Assembly: GCA_963721005.1 (NCBI GenBank)
Contig: CAVRHR010000006.1
Coordinates: 124,001 to 188,000, forward strand
Length of the DNA: 64,000 nucleotides
From: VAZQ01 sp963721005
GTDB lineage: Bacteria > Pseudomonadota > Alphaproteobacteria > Rhizobiales > Xanthobacteraceae
Direction of reading: 5' to 3'
Shown here: piece after piece, positions 33,432 through 41,721 of the stretch
How positions within the stretch are numbered: position 1 is the first letter of the stretch
Layout: each line of letters opens with the position of its first letter
Notes under the pieces: model-generated
Databases searched by the model: none
What the model was told of the DNA's origin: nothing
The model's input: only the letters and a program-made list of their open reading frames with translations
Program-made: the position numbers and the translations under genes

Positions 33432-34076
33432 TCATCGCGTCAGCGGCAGCAACGGCGGCTCGTCGCCGGGCTTGCCGGTGGCCTTCTGTACGATGAGCGC
33501 CATGGAGACCAGATCGTAGTAGCCGATGATTCCGATCACATCCATGACGCCGCGCTCGCCGAAATGGGCGGCCGCCGCCTTGAAAGTCGCGTCGCTGACG
33601 TTGCGGTCGCGGTAGAGCTCCGTGCAGTAGTCGTAAATCGCCGCCTCGTCGTCCTTCATGCCTTGCGGCCGGTTGCCGGCGCCGAGATCGACCAGGATCT
33701 GCCGGTCGAGCCCGGCCTTGATGGCCAGCGGATAGTGCGCCCGCCATTCGTAGAGCTGCGACCACTGGCGGGCCGCGATCATGATGGCGAATTCGCTCAA
33801 GCGTGGCGGCAGCGAGCTGTTGAAGCGGACGAAATCGCTGACTTGCAGCAGCAGGATGCCGAGCGCGGGGCTGCGCGCATAGGCGTTGAACGGCCCGGTG
33901 TTGAGCTGGTTGTTGCGCGGCGGCACGGTGAGCATCCTGGCCATGGTCTGCTGCTCGGGCGTGAGCTGGTCGAGACGAAGCTCGGAAAACCGGTCCTCCG
34001 CCCGCGCCCCGAAGCTGATGAGACCCGCCAGCAAGGCACCGCCTGCCGCCCTTACAACTCGACCCCAGCGCACCAT
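33432..34076 (-). CDS. Exported carboxymuconolactone decarboxylase-like (CMD/AhpD-fold) protein
   Basis: The 214-residue protein has an N-terminal leader (AAGGALLAGLISFGARA, cleavage about residue 24) and an all-helical CMD domain: FNAYARSPALGILLLQVSDF, SEFAIMIAARQWSQLYEWRA and HYPLAIKAGL. The CxxC of AhpD is absent; only a lone Cys in YDYCTELY remains, so peroxidase activity is unlikely and a decarboxylase or lyase-type role is possible. The ATG at 34076 follows GGGAGGAAACC. It is divergent from glnK, with 383 bp between them. Confidence 0.85.
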   Translation of the reverse strand: MVRWGRVVRAAGGALLAGLISFGARAEDRFSELRLDQLTPEQQTMARMLTVPPRNNQLNTGPFNAYARSPALGILLLQVSDFVRFNSSLPPRLSEFAIMIAARQWSQLYEWRAHYPLAIKAGLDRQILVDLGAGNRPQGMKDDEAAIYDYCTELYRDRNVSDATFKAAAAHFGERGVMDVIGIIGYYDLVSMALIVQKATGKPGDEPPLLPLTR

Positions 34077-34459
34077 GGTTTCCTCCCTGGATTGGCACTT
34101 GCCGCTCGATGGTAACACGGCCGCGGCCGCATCCCCACGGCGCGTGCCCGGGCTCACGTTTCGGGGGTAGGCGAATGCCGGAAAATGCACTGACTTAAAA
34201 AATCGCCCAGCTGGTTAAAAAGTGTGCAGTCGCCCTCTGTGTGTGTGCGACCTTCCGACGCTCCCCCTCCCGGGGCCGCGGGGCCGGTTAAGAAGTCCTT
34301 TATTTCCGGGCATTTCTGGGATCGCAGCCCGACATGGCACGAGGTTTGATTCCTAGGCGCCGGCATTGCCCGCGGGAGCTTCGATTTTCGCGTGGTGAAG
34401 CTCCGTTGAGGTCGCCTGATCCTGCACCCGCAGGCCGGGCCTAAGGGGGGATCGAACCC
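34077..34459. promoter_or_regulatory. Upstream region of glnK-amtB with sigma-54 promoter
   Basis: TGGCACG-N4-TTGA at 34335-34349 matches the -24/-12 sigma-54 consensus (TGGCACG-N4-TTGC) except for the last base and lies about 110 bp before glnK. This is as expected for an NtrC-activated nitrogen-limitation operon. I could not find a clean NtrC palindrome upstream. Nothing else is identified in this gap. Confidence 0.65.
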
Positions 34460-34798
34460 ATGAAGATCGTCATGGCCATCATCAAGCCATTCAAGCTCGA
34501 CGAGGTCCGCGACGCTCTGACCGCGACCGGCGTGCACGGGATGACCGTCACGGAGGTCAAAGGTTATGGGCGCCAGAAGGGCCACACCGAAATTTACCGC
34601 GGTGCCGAATACGCTGTGAGTTTCCTACCGAAGATCAAGATCGAAGTGGCGGTCGCGACCGACCAAGTCGACAAAACGGTCGATGCCATCACCGGGGCGG
34701 CGAAGACCGGGCAGATCGGGGACGGCAAGATCTTCGTCCTCGACCTGGAAAGCGCCGTGCGCATTCGCACCGGCGAAACCGACGCTGCGGCCATCTGA
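34460..34798 (+). CDS. glnK: PII nitrogen regulatory protein GlnK
   Basis: The 112-residue PII trimer subunit senses 2-oxoglutarate and ADP/ATP and plugs AmtB when ammonium is plentiful. MKIVMAIIKPFKLDEVRDAL starts the family fold; the T-loop carries the uridylylation Tyr51 in RGAEYAVSFLPK; the C-terminal GKIFVLDLE and RIRTGE motifs close the nucleotide site. Location immediately before amtB makes GlnK rather than GlnB the right name. Confidence 0.96.
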   Translation: MKIVMAIIKPFKLDEVRDALTATGVHGMTVTEVKGYGRQKGHTEIYRGAEYAVSFLPKIKIEVAVATDQVDKTVDAITGAAKTGQIGDGKIFVLDLESAVRIRTGETDAAAI

Positions 34799-34836
34799 AA
34801 CCCGCACCTTCACCGTCTACGGACAGGAGCTAAACC

Positions 34837-36285
34837 ATGACGTTCAAGAAGCCTACACGTGCGGGGCTGCTGGCTCTCATATTCGGAGTCATGCTCGGCA
34901 TCTCGCTCACCGTCTCCTCTTCCTACAACCCGGTACGCGCCCAGGAGGCGGCGCCTGCGGCCGACGATTCCGGGCAGACCGTCGAGACGCTGTCGTGCGA
35001 CTCGAAAGTCCAGAAGGAATGCTCGCCCAATTCGGGCGACACCGCCTGGATGCTCACCTCGATGGCGATCGTGCTGATGATGACCATCCCGGGCCTCGCC
35101 TTGTTCTACGGCGGCATGGTGCGCAAGAAGAACGTCGGCGACACCGTGATGACGAGCTTCGCCATCACCTGCCTGATCAGTGTCCTGTGGCTGTTCTTCA
35201 CCTACAGCCTGGCATTCAGGGAGGGTGGGGAAATATTCGGCACGGATATGGGCTGGTTCATCGGCGGGTTGGATCGCGCCGGGCTCCAGGGCATCTTGAG
35301 CGATATCGCCACCAACAAGGGCACTCCCAATTCGCTGGCGCCGACCATCCCCGAGACCGTCTATTCGATGTTCCAGCTGACCTTCGCGATCATCACGGCG
35401 GCGCTGATCTTCGGCTCGACCGCGGAGCGCATGAAGTTCTCGGCCATGCTGTGGTTCACCGGCCTGTGGGCGGTGTTCGTCTACTCGCCGGTCGCCCACT
35501 GGGTCTGGGGTCCGGACGGCATGTTCAACAGCTCCAACGCCCACAGCTTCATCAACGTGCTGGATTTCGCGGGCGGCACCGTGGTGCATGTCAACTCGGG
35601 CACGGCCGGCCTGATGTGCGCGCTGATGCTCGGCAAGCGTAAGGACACCGGCCCAGCGCACAACATGGTGATGACCATGATCGGCGCTTCGCTCCTGTGG
35701 GTCGGCTGGTTCGGCTTCAATGCCGGCTCGGCGGTCACCGCGGGCCTGCAGGCCGGCATGGCCATGCTGGTCACCCACACCGCGACCGCGACCGCGGGCA
35801 TGACCTGGATGCTCGTGGAGTGGTTCATGAAGGGCAAGCCGACCGTGATCGGCATCTGCTCGGGCGCGGTGGCGGGTCTGGTCGCCATCACTCCGGCGTC
35901 GGGCTTCGTCGGCCCGATGGGCTCGTTCTGGATCGGCGTCGCGGCCGGCATCGTCTGCTACTGGGGCTGCACCGGTCTCAAGCACATGTTCGGCTATGAC
36001 GATGCGCTCGACACCTTCGGGGTGCACGGGGTCGGCGGCGCCGCCGGCGCGCTCCTGACCGGCGTGTTCGCGGTCAACCAGTATGGCGGCACTCCCGGTC
36101 TGCTCGAGGGCAATGCGATGCAGGTCGTCTATCAGGCGATCGGCGTCGGCACCGTGTTCATCTACGACGTGATCGTGTCGCTGATCCTGCTCAAGATCAT
36201 CGACATGGTCATCGGGCTGCGGGTGTCGCCCGAGATCGAACGCGAGGGTCTCGATCTCGCGCTCCACGGCGAGACCGTCCAGTAA
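34837..36285 (+). CDS. amtB: Ammonium transporter AmtB
   Basis: The 482-residue ammonium channel has an N-terminal leader (GLLALIFGVMLGISLTVSS) and about 11 membrane helices. The twin-histidine pore residues are in GTVVHVNSGTAGL and DTFGVHGVGG; the phenylalanine gate region and LFYGGMVRKKN are also visible. A 30-residue acidic, Cys-containing insert (LSCDSKVQKECSP) lies between the leader and the first helix, longer than in E. coli. It is read with glnK, 38 bp upstream. Confidence 0.97.
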   Translation: MTFKKPTRAGLLALIFGVMLGISLTVSSSYNPVRAQEAAPAADDSGQTVETLSCDSKVQKECSPNSGDTAWMLTSMAIVLMMTIPGLALFYGGMVRKKNVGDTVMTSFAITCLISVLWLFFTYSLAFREGGEIFGTDMGWFIGGLDRAGLQGILSDIATNKGTPNSLAPTIPETVYSMFQLTFAIITAALIFGSTAERMKFSAMLWFTGLWAVFVYSPVAHWVWGPDGMFNSSNAHSFINVLDFAGGTVVHVNSGTAGLMCALMLGKRKDTGPAHNMVMTMIGASLLWVGWFGFNAGSAVTAGLQAGMAMLVTHTATATAGMTWMLVEWFMKGKPTVIGICSGAVAGLVAITPASGFVGPMGSFWIGVAAGIVCYWGCTGLKHMFGYDDALDTFGVHGVGGAAGALLTGVFAVNQYGGTPGLLEGNAMQVVYQAIGVGTVFIYDVIVSLILLKIIDMVIGLRVSPEIEREGLDLALHGETVQ

Positions 36286-36840
36286 GCCCCCTCCCTATCC
36301 CTCCCCCGCTTGCGGGGGAGGGTAAGGAGAGGGTCGGTTGGGGCGGAACCCGGCACCGCCCTATCCGTCGAGAGGCCTCGGCTCACGCCGGGGCCTCTCA
36401 CTTTTTCGGGCACTCGGTGCAACGTCTGCGCACCGGCCGCCTTCGCACGCGAGCGGACCGCTCAGCTGAAATTCCGATCAAAGAATCCGCCCATACGGCA
36501 GCGCACGGGCCGATGCTTCATTACTAGGCAGCCGCCCGAAAAATTTGCAGGAAGCGGCGCGTGGGCGGCAAGTGATTGCGGGCAATTGAACGTGTTCCCG
36601 CTCGCAATGGTCATGCTGGCGAGGATTTGCCGCCTTTTGAAGGAGATAGCGCATTTCGGCCACCCCCAATGCCAAAACGTCGCAGGGTGGCATGTCCATT
36701 GCAACGGTGGGGATGGAGTTCATGCAAGCCGATCAAGGGGGCAGCCGACCAATTCTTTTTTCGATCCAAGGATCGAAGAGGCCAACCCGTCGCCCTTCGG
36801 AACTCTTTTCCCGCAGTCCAACTCCAATGGGAGGACAGAG
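36286..36840. other. Intergenic region after amtB
   Basis: A long gap of 555 bp. It opens with a CCTCCCCCGC/GCGGGGGAGG hairpin (36300-36321) and the operon terminator at 36371-36406. Beyond that, I see no supported gene in about 430 bp; the upstream region of the gene at 36841 must lie here. Confidence 0.45.
36371..36406 (+). terminator. Terminator of glnK-amtB
   Basis: Stem AGAGGCCTCGGC/GCCGGGGCCTCT (one bulge) with a TCAC loop and a CTTTTT tail. Confidence 0.85.
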
Positions 36841-37341
36841 ATGAAAGCTACCCTCAGTGCGATCTTCATGTCGGCCACGCTTCTGGCCTCGCCCGCTTTC
36901 GCGGCCGGCGGTTATATCCAGGCCTCGAGCGAAGAGGACCAGATTGTGAAGGAGGTCAACAAGCCGCAGCTGGTCACGATGAAATCGACCGATGCCGCGA
37001 AGGGCCTCAAGAACAACAACGGCGTGGTGATCCTGGATCAGTCCGGGACCTACTTCACGATCGTCGGCGTTCAGGTCGGCAGCCGCGGCGGCACCGGCCT
37101 GGTCCGGCTGTGGTTCCAGACCAACGGCAAGGACGCCGACAACAGCAATTGCGAGCAGATGGTCCCGACCGCCGACTTCACCACCGTCATGATCTCGCAG
37201 GGTGTGGGCGAGTACAAGAAGGGCGACAAGGTCAACGCGATGATCTCGGGCTCCGCGGCGGGCATCGGCCTCGTCTACAAGAAGCCGGCCGGCGAGCCGG
37301 CGGTGCCGAGCGTGATCTTCTCGGCGTGGAAGATCGACTAA
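36841..37341 (+). CDS. Small secreted protein, unknown
   Basis: The 166-residue exported protein has a signal peptide (FMSATLLASPAFA, cleavage about residue 20) and a mature beta-rich domain (VVILDQSGTYFTIVGVQVGS, LVRLWFQTN, then SGSAAGIGLVYKK). One cysteine only. No family is recognised. The start follows GGGAGGACAGAG. Two tandem frames upstream (from 36310) are non-coding. Its own terminator follows within 25 bp, so it is monocistronic. Confidence 0.75.
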   Translation: MKATLSAIFMSATLLASPAFAAGGYIQASSEEDQIVKEVNKPQLVTMKSTDAAKGLKNNNGVVILDQSGTYFTIVGVQVGSRGGTGLVRLWFQTNGKDADNSNCEQMVPTADFTTVMISQGVGEYKKGDKVNAMISGSAAGIGLVYKKPAGEPAVPSVIFSAWKID

Positions 37342-37360
37342 GCTGGCTCGGTCAAAATCA

Positions 37361-37388
37361 AGGGGCGCCATTTCGGCGCCCCTTTCTA
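37361..37388 (+). terminator. Terminator of the secreted protein gene
   Basis: Stem AGGGGCGCC/GGCGCCCCT with an ATTTC loop, followed by TTCT. Confidence 0.8.
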
Positions 37389-37408
37389 CCTCGATGGGCC
37401 GTGAGTCG

Positions 37409-37569
37409 TAGTGTGGGCAAAGGCGGCCGGCGACTTCAATTGATGCACCGCGCTTGATCCGCCGTGCCACGCGGAGCGGCTCGTCTGGCTGACAGACCCC
37501 TGCGGGAACGGCGCCATTGCTCTCCGAAGAGGGCGGATACGCCCTCAAGGGCGCCTTTGTCTACCCTAC
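37409..37569. repeat. Dispersed element with GGGTGGGCAAAGGCG-type ends, second copy
   Basis: Ends TAGTGTGGGCAAAGGCGG and GGGCGCCTTTGTCTACCCTAC form an imperfect terminal inverted repeat. The sister copy is at 12860-12992; the interiors have diverged but share a CGCGTGGCAC-like core and a stretch around TCAATTGATG/TCAATCGAAG. Confidence 0.65.
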
Positions 37570-37593
37570 GGCTACCGTGTGAGACGTTGCGGC

Positions 37594-38016
37594 CTAGGCC
37601 AGCGCGGCCGTCAATCGCGCCGCCTGCTGCTTGAGCACTTCCGGGTCCTCCTTCACGCTGGCCGGAGGCTTGAGGGCGATGCCCACCCGGCGCGGGATGA
37701 CGTGGACGTGGAGGTGGAACACCACCTGGCCGCCGGCGCTCTCGCTGAATTGTTGCAGCGTGACCCCGTCGGCACGGAACGCCTCGACGCTGACCTTGGC
37801 GATCTTCTGCGCGACCTTGATGACGTGGGCGAGATCGTCGGGTGCCGCGTCGAGAATGTTGCGCGCGGGCGCCTTCGGCAGCACCAGGACATGGCCGGGC
37901 GCCCGCGGCATGATGTCGAGGAAAGCGAGCGACCGCCCGTCCTCGAAGACCTTATAGCACGGCAGCTCGCCGCGCAGGATTTTGGCGAAGATGTTGTTGA
38001 GATCATAGGCGGGCAT
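37594..38016 (-). CDS. HIT-family (histidine triad) nucleotide hydrolase
   Basis: The 140-residue Hint-like protein has the histidine triad in QVVFHLHVHVIPR and the N-terminal IFAKILRGELPCYKVFEDG strand pair, the standard bacterial HIT architecture. Such enzymes hydrolyse adenosine phosphoramidates and related nucleotides in the cytosol. The ATG at 38016 follows GGGAGGCCTTG. The C-terminus has an extra Lys/Glu-rich helix of about 20 residues. Confidence 0.93.
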   Translation of the reverse strand: MPAYDLNNIFAKILRGELPCYKVFEDGRSLAFLDIMPRAPGHVLVLPKAPARNILDAAPDDLAHVIKVAQKIAKVSVEAFRADGVTLQQFSESAGGQVVFHLHVHVIPRRVGIALKPPASVKEDPEVLKQQAARLTAALA

Positions 38017-38096
38017 CAAGGCCTCCCGGCGACATTGCGGATTGGCGAATTGCGCGATCTGCGACCAGCAGGCACGCAGCAACGGGTGTGGCTCAG

Positions 38097-39320
38097 TCAT
38101 TCCTTGCGGAACGGCGCCGCCTCGGCGAACTCCTCGATCTCCTCGGCCACGGCGGCACGCTCGTGCTCGAGGAAATTGGCGACCGCCCGCCGCAGCGCCG
38201 GGTCCACGATATAGTGCGCCGAATAGGTGGGGGTCGGCAAATAGCCGCGGGTGATCTTGTGCTGCCCTTGCGCGCCGGCCTCGACCCGGGCGAGCTTGTG
38301 GGCGATGGCGAATTCGATCGCCTGATAGTAGCAGACCTCGAAATGCAGGAACGGATGATGCTCGATGGCGCCCCAGTGGCGCCCGAACAACGTGCGCGAT
38401 CCGATGAAGTTGATGGCGCCGGCGATCCAGCGCCCATCGCGCTTGGCCATCACCAGCACGATGCGCTCGCGCATGCTCTCGCCGACCATCGAGTAGAACG
38501 CGCGGGTGAGGTAGGGATGGCCCCATTTGCGCGAGCCGGTGTCCATGTAGAACTCGAAGAAGGCGTCCCACACGCTTTCGGTGAGCTCGGAGCCGGAAAG
38601 CCAATGAATGCTGATGCCGGGCGCCAGCGCTTGCGCGCGTTCGCGCCGGATGGTCTTGCGCTTGCGCGAGGCGAGCGCGGCCAGGAACGCGTCGAAGGAT
38701 TCATAGCCGGCATTCTCCCAATGGAATTGCCGATGAGTGCGCATCAGATAGTCGTGCTTTCCCAAAAGCTCCCATTCCGGCCTGGTCGCGAACGTGACAT
38801 GCACCGAGGAGGCGTCGGCGCGGCGGCATACTGCAGCGAGTCCATCAGCAAGCGCGCCGCGCACGGCGGCCGCCCGCGGACCCGGGCGCACCAGCAGGCG
38901 GCGCCCGGTCGCCGGCGTGAACGGCACGCACACCTGCAGCTTGGGATAATAGCTGCCGCCGGCGCGCTCGAAGGCTTCGGCCCAGCCGTGATCGAACACG
39001 TATTCGCCCTGCGAATGGGATTTGGCGTAGCAGGGCGCGACGCCCAGAACCTCGCCGTCCGCGGCTTGCGCGACGAGATGCATGGGCTGCCAACCGGTGC
39101 GGTTGCGGGCCGATCCGGAGCCCTCCAAGGCGGATAGAAAATCGTGCGAGATGAATGGGTTATAATCGGTCGCTGAAGCCGTTTCGGCGTCCGCTGCCGG
39201 GCCTGCGGCGCCGGGCGCTGGCGGATTGGCGCAAGCATCCCACGCCGCGCGCTCGACATCCGCGAGCGCGTTCGCGACCCGCAGGGTGATCTCGGTCGAG
39301 CGCATGGAGGCCGTAGTCAT
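38097..39320 (-). CDS. FemAB/GNAT-like peptidoglycan-biosynthesis-type protein (COG3146)
   Basis: The 407-residue protein matches the COG3146 (DUF482) family of GNAT-fold proteins: SHDFLSALEGSGS, QGEYVFDHGWAEAFERAGGS, KRKTIRRERAQAL, then HYVARVEAGAQGQHKITRGY-like C-terminal motifs (LARVEAGAQGQHK) and a FLEHER tail. The family is predicted to act on peptidoglycan precursors, but direct evidence is lacking. The ATG at 39320 is taken; 39305 also fits. It is followed by the HIT gene 80 bp downstream, and this neighbourhood is common in alphaproteobacteria. Confidence 0.87.
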   Translation of the reverse strand: MTTASMRSTEITLRVANALADVERAAWDACANPPAPGAAGPAADAETASATDYNPFISHDFLSALEGSGSARNRTGWQPMHLVAQAADGEVLGVAPCYAKSHSQGEYVFDHGWAEAFERAGGSYYPKLQVCVPFTPATGRRLLVRPGPRAAAVRGALADGLAAVCRRADASSVHVTFATRPEWELLGKHDYLMRTHRQFHWENAGYESFDAFLAALASRKRKTIRRERAQALAPGISIHWLSGSELTESVWDAFFEFYMDTGSRKWGHPYLTRAFYSMVGESMRERIVLVMAKRDGRWIAGAINFIGSRTLFGRHWGAIEHHPFLHFEVCYYQAIEFAIAHKLARVEAGAQGQHKITRGYLPTPTYSAHYIVDPALRRAVANFLEHERAAVAEEIEEFAEAAPFRKE

Positions 39321-39410
39321 GAATATCGAAGTCCTGTATCTCGAAGTCCTCGGAAGAACGCTCGTCCAACCAAATTGCAATTCTCAAATAGCCATTCTCA
39401 AATAGCAATT

Positions 39411-40175
39411 CTAAGGCCGAAATCCCTCGAAGATCATCTGGTCGGCGAAGCGCGCGGCACGCCGCCGGTCGTCCTGGCTGCGCACCGTCCAGGTCAGCAA
39501 CGGCATGCCGCAAATGTTGCGCGCCGCGAGCGGCAAGGCAGCCGGCAGGTCCTTCACCGAATAGGCGAGGAATTGCGGATGCGCCCGCAGCAGATCACGG
39601 CCATGAGCCAAGGTGCGCCGGCCGCGCGCCAGGGCGTCGCCTGCCGCGAGATGCCCCGACCAGCCCTCGGCCACGATGCCGCGCGTCAGGCTGGGCCCGC
39701 TCGCCCGCAACGCCACTATCTGGGTTGGATCAAACGACATCACGGCAACCGGCCCGCCATAGCCGGCTAAGACGGCGGCGGCACGCGCAGCGAGCCGCTG
39801 ATCGCCGGGCCGGCCACTCTTTAATTCGATCACCAGGGTCACGCGCCCGCCGACCAGGTCGCACAACTCGCCGACCGAGATCATGCGATCGGCGCTTGCC
39901 TTGAAGGGGACGCGCCGCAGATCGGCGCTGGTCATCTCATCGAGCCGGCCGCTGCCGTCGGTGAGCCGCCCGAGCGCGTCGTCGTGATGCACCATGGCCT
40001 CGCCGTCGGCGGTGATCTGCAGGTCGCATTCGATGGCATAGCGTGCCGCCGCTGCTGCCGCGAACGCCGAGGAGGTATTCTCGATCACGCCGGCGGCGGC
40101 GTCGTGGAGGCCACGGTGCGCCACCGGTCGCGCGGTCAGCCAGTCGAGGCCTGGCACCGGGAAGCCGCCGGTCAA
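39411..40175 (-). CDS. ugpQ: Glycerophosphodiester phosphodiesterase
   Basis: GDPD enzymes hydrolyse glycerophosphodiesters to glycerol-3-phosphate and an alcohol. The 254-residue TIM barrel shows AHRGLHD (catalytic His-Arg), IENTSSAF, the metal-binding IECDLQITADGEAMVHHDD, the LVIELKS strand and a C-terminal LTWTVRS motif. There is no signal peptide, so it is the cytosolic UgpQ type. Its likely start is a TTG at 40175 that overlaps the TGA of the RidA-like gene; a later GTG is possible. Translational coupling to the RidA gene is implied. Confidence 0.9.
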   Translation of the reverse strand: MTGGFPVPGLDWLTARPVAHRGLHDAAAGVIENTSSAFAAAAAARYAIECDLQITADGEAMVHHDDALGRLTDGSGRLDEMTSADLRRVPFKASADRMISVGELCDLVGGRVTLVIELKSGRPGDQRLAARAAAVLAGYGGPVAVMSFDPTQIVALRASGPSLTRGIVAEGWSGHLAAGDALARGRRTLAHGRDLLRAHPQFLAYSVKDLPAALPLAARNICGMPLLTWTVRSQDDRRRAARFADQMIFEGFRP

Positions 40176-40639
40176 GCCAGCTCGAACAGGCCTTCGACCT
40201 CGACCGCCGCATCGAGCGGCAGCGCGGCGACCCCCACGGTGCTGCGGGCATGCCGGCCCTTGTCGCCGAACACCTCGACCATCAGGTCGGAGGCGCCGTT
40301 CATCACCTTGGGACCGTCCACGAAGGCCGGATCGGAATTGATGAAGCCGCCGAGCCGCACCACACGGGTCACCTTATCGAGATCGCCGACCGCGGCTTTG
40401 ACCTGGGCGAGCAGGTTGACGGCGCAAGCGCGGGCCGCCTTCTGGCCGTCCTCGATCGACACGTTCTGCCCGAGCTTGCCCTTGGCGACGAGCTTGCCGG
40501 CAAGGTCGAAGCATATCTGGCCGGAAACCACGAGCAATGCACCGGTGCGCACGAAGCCCAGATAATTGGCGATCGGGCTCGCCGGAACCGGAAGGACGAT
40601 GCCGAGATCGGAAAGCTTCTTGTCCACCAGACCGGCCAT
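40172..40639 (-). CDS. RidA-family (YjgF/YER057c) protein
   Basis: The 155-residue protein fits the RidA superfamily, which removes reactive enamine/imine intermediates of PLP enzymes. It reads YLGFVRTGALLVVSGQICFD, EDGQKAARACAVNLLAQVKA and RVVRLGGFINSDPAFVDGP, typical of the YjgF branch with an extra N-terminal segment. The strict RidA arginine in the C-terminal SRSTV-type motif is present as RHARSTVGVAALP. The ATG at 40639 follows GGAGAAACG. It is co-directional and overlapping with the GDPD gene. Confidence 0.9.
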   Translation of the reverse strand: MAGLVDKKLSDLGIVLPVPASPIANYLGFVRTGALLVVSGQICFDLAGKLVAKGKLGQNVSIEDGQKAARACAVNLLAQVKAAVGDLDKVTRVVRLGGFINSDPAFVDGPKVMNGASDLMVEVFGDKGRHARSTVGVAALPLDAAVEVEGLFELA

Positions 40640-40838
40640 GACGTTTCTCCGTAATGATGCGCGACGATGATGCGCAACCCAAGGCCGCCCAAGCCCGTCA
40701 TCCAGGGGCGTTTTCGGCCGACGCGCTGTCTTCGCCCATCGTCGCCCCGGTTGCAAGCACGCCCCGCGCGCGGTTGCGGCCGGGCCTTTGGGCCCCTATG
40801 TTGCGGCCACAGGCCGGGCGACCAGGAGAAAGCTTCCA

Positions 40839-41708
40839 ATGATGATTTTCGACAAGAAAATCGGCGCCGCGGCCGCGGTGGTTGGTACGTTGGCGATCGT
40901 GTCCGGCGGGGTGCTGGGCTCGCGCGCGCATGCATTGGCGCCCGCCGGCGAGCTCGCATCCCATCGCGCGATCTATGAGCTCTCGCTGGCGCAGTCGGCG
41001 CACGGCAACAATTCCTCGACCGTATCGGCGCGGGGGCGGATTCTCTACGACTTCACCGGCAGCGCCTGCGAGGGCTACAAGCTCGAGTTCCGCCAGGTCT
41101 CCGAGCTCGACAATGGCGAGGGCAAGGTCACGCTTAGCGACCTGCGTTCGAGCACCTGGGAGGACGGCGACGCCAGGAGCTTCCACTTCAAGTCGGAAAA
41201 CTACATGAACAGCCGGCTCTTGGACCAGGTCGACGGCGAGGCGGTCCGCCAGGGCGACAATATCGCGGTCGCGCTCACCAAGCCTTCGGCGGCCAAGCTC
41301 AACATCGACCGCTCGATCGTGTTCCCGACCGAGCATGTGCGCCGAATCATCGATGCGGCGCGAGCCGGCAAGACCATCCTGGAGTTCCCGGTCTATGACG
41401 GCTCGGAAAAGGGCGAGAAGATCTACAATACGCTCAGCGTCATCGGCCGCATGATCCCGCCCAACGAGAAGGTGCCGACCGACGCGGCGGCCGGGCAGGC
41501 GGCGCTCGCCGGTCTGGTGCGCTGGCCGGTCACCGTCAGCTATTTCGACCGCAAGGGAGCGGTGGGCGAGCAGACGCCGGTCTACTCGATCGCCTTCGAG
41601 CTCTACGAGAACGGCATCTCGCGCGCCTTGCTGCTCGACTACAACGACTTCGCCATCAGCGGCGAGCTCAAGTCGCTCGAGATCAAGGACGTCAAGCCGT
41701 GCCCGTGA
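40839..41708 (+). CDS. eipB: EipB-like envelope integrity protein (DUF1849)
   Basis: The 289-residue secreted protein belongs to DUF1849, whose Brucella member EipB is a periplasmic beta-spiral needed for envelope integrity. Leader: VVGTLAIVSGGVLGSRAHA (cleavage about residue 33). The mature part has SHRAIYELSLAQ, a TGSACEGYKLEFRQ strand and ends in VKPCP; these two cysteines, one early and one at the C-terminus, correspond to the conserved EipB disulfide. The ATG at 40839 follows AGGAGAAAG. It is divergent from RidA and stands alone. Confidence 0.92.
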   Translation: MMIFDKKIGAAAAVVGTLAIVSGGVLGSRAHALAPAGELASHRAIYELSLAQSAHGNNSSTVSARGRILYDFTGSACEGYKLEFRQVSELDNGEGKVTLSDLRSSTWEDGDARSFHFKSENYMNSRLLDQVDGEAVRQGDNIAVALTKPSAAKLNIDRSIVFPTEHVRRIIDAARAGKTILEFPVYDGSEKGEKIYNTLSVIGRMIPPNEKVPTDAAAGQAALAGLVRWPVTVSYFDRKGAVGEQTPVYSIAFELYENGISRALLLDYNDFAISGELKSLEIKDVKPCP

Positions 41709-41721
41709 GCGGCCCGGGCGG

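Noticed and set aside
33018..34115. 365-codon frame opposite the CMD-like gene
   Set aside because: Overlaps a well-supported exported protein on the other strand and shows no recognisable domain.
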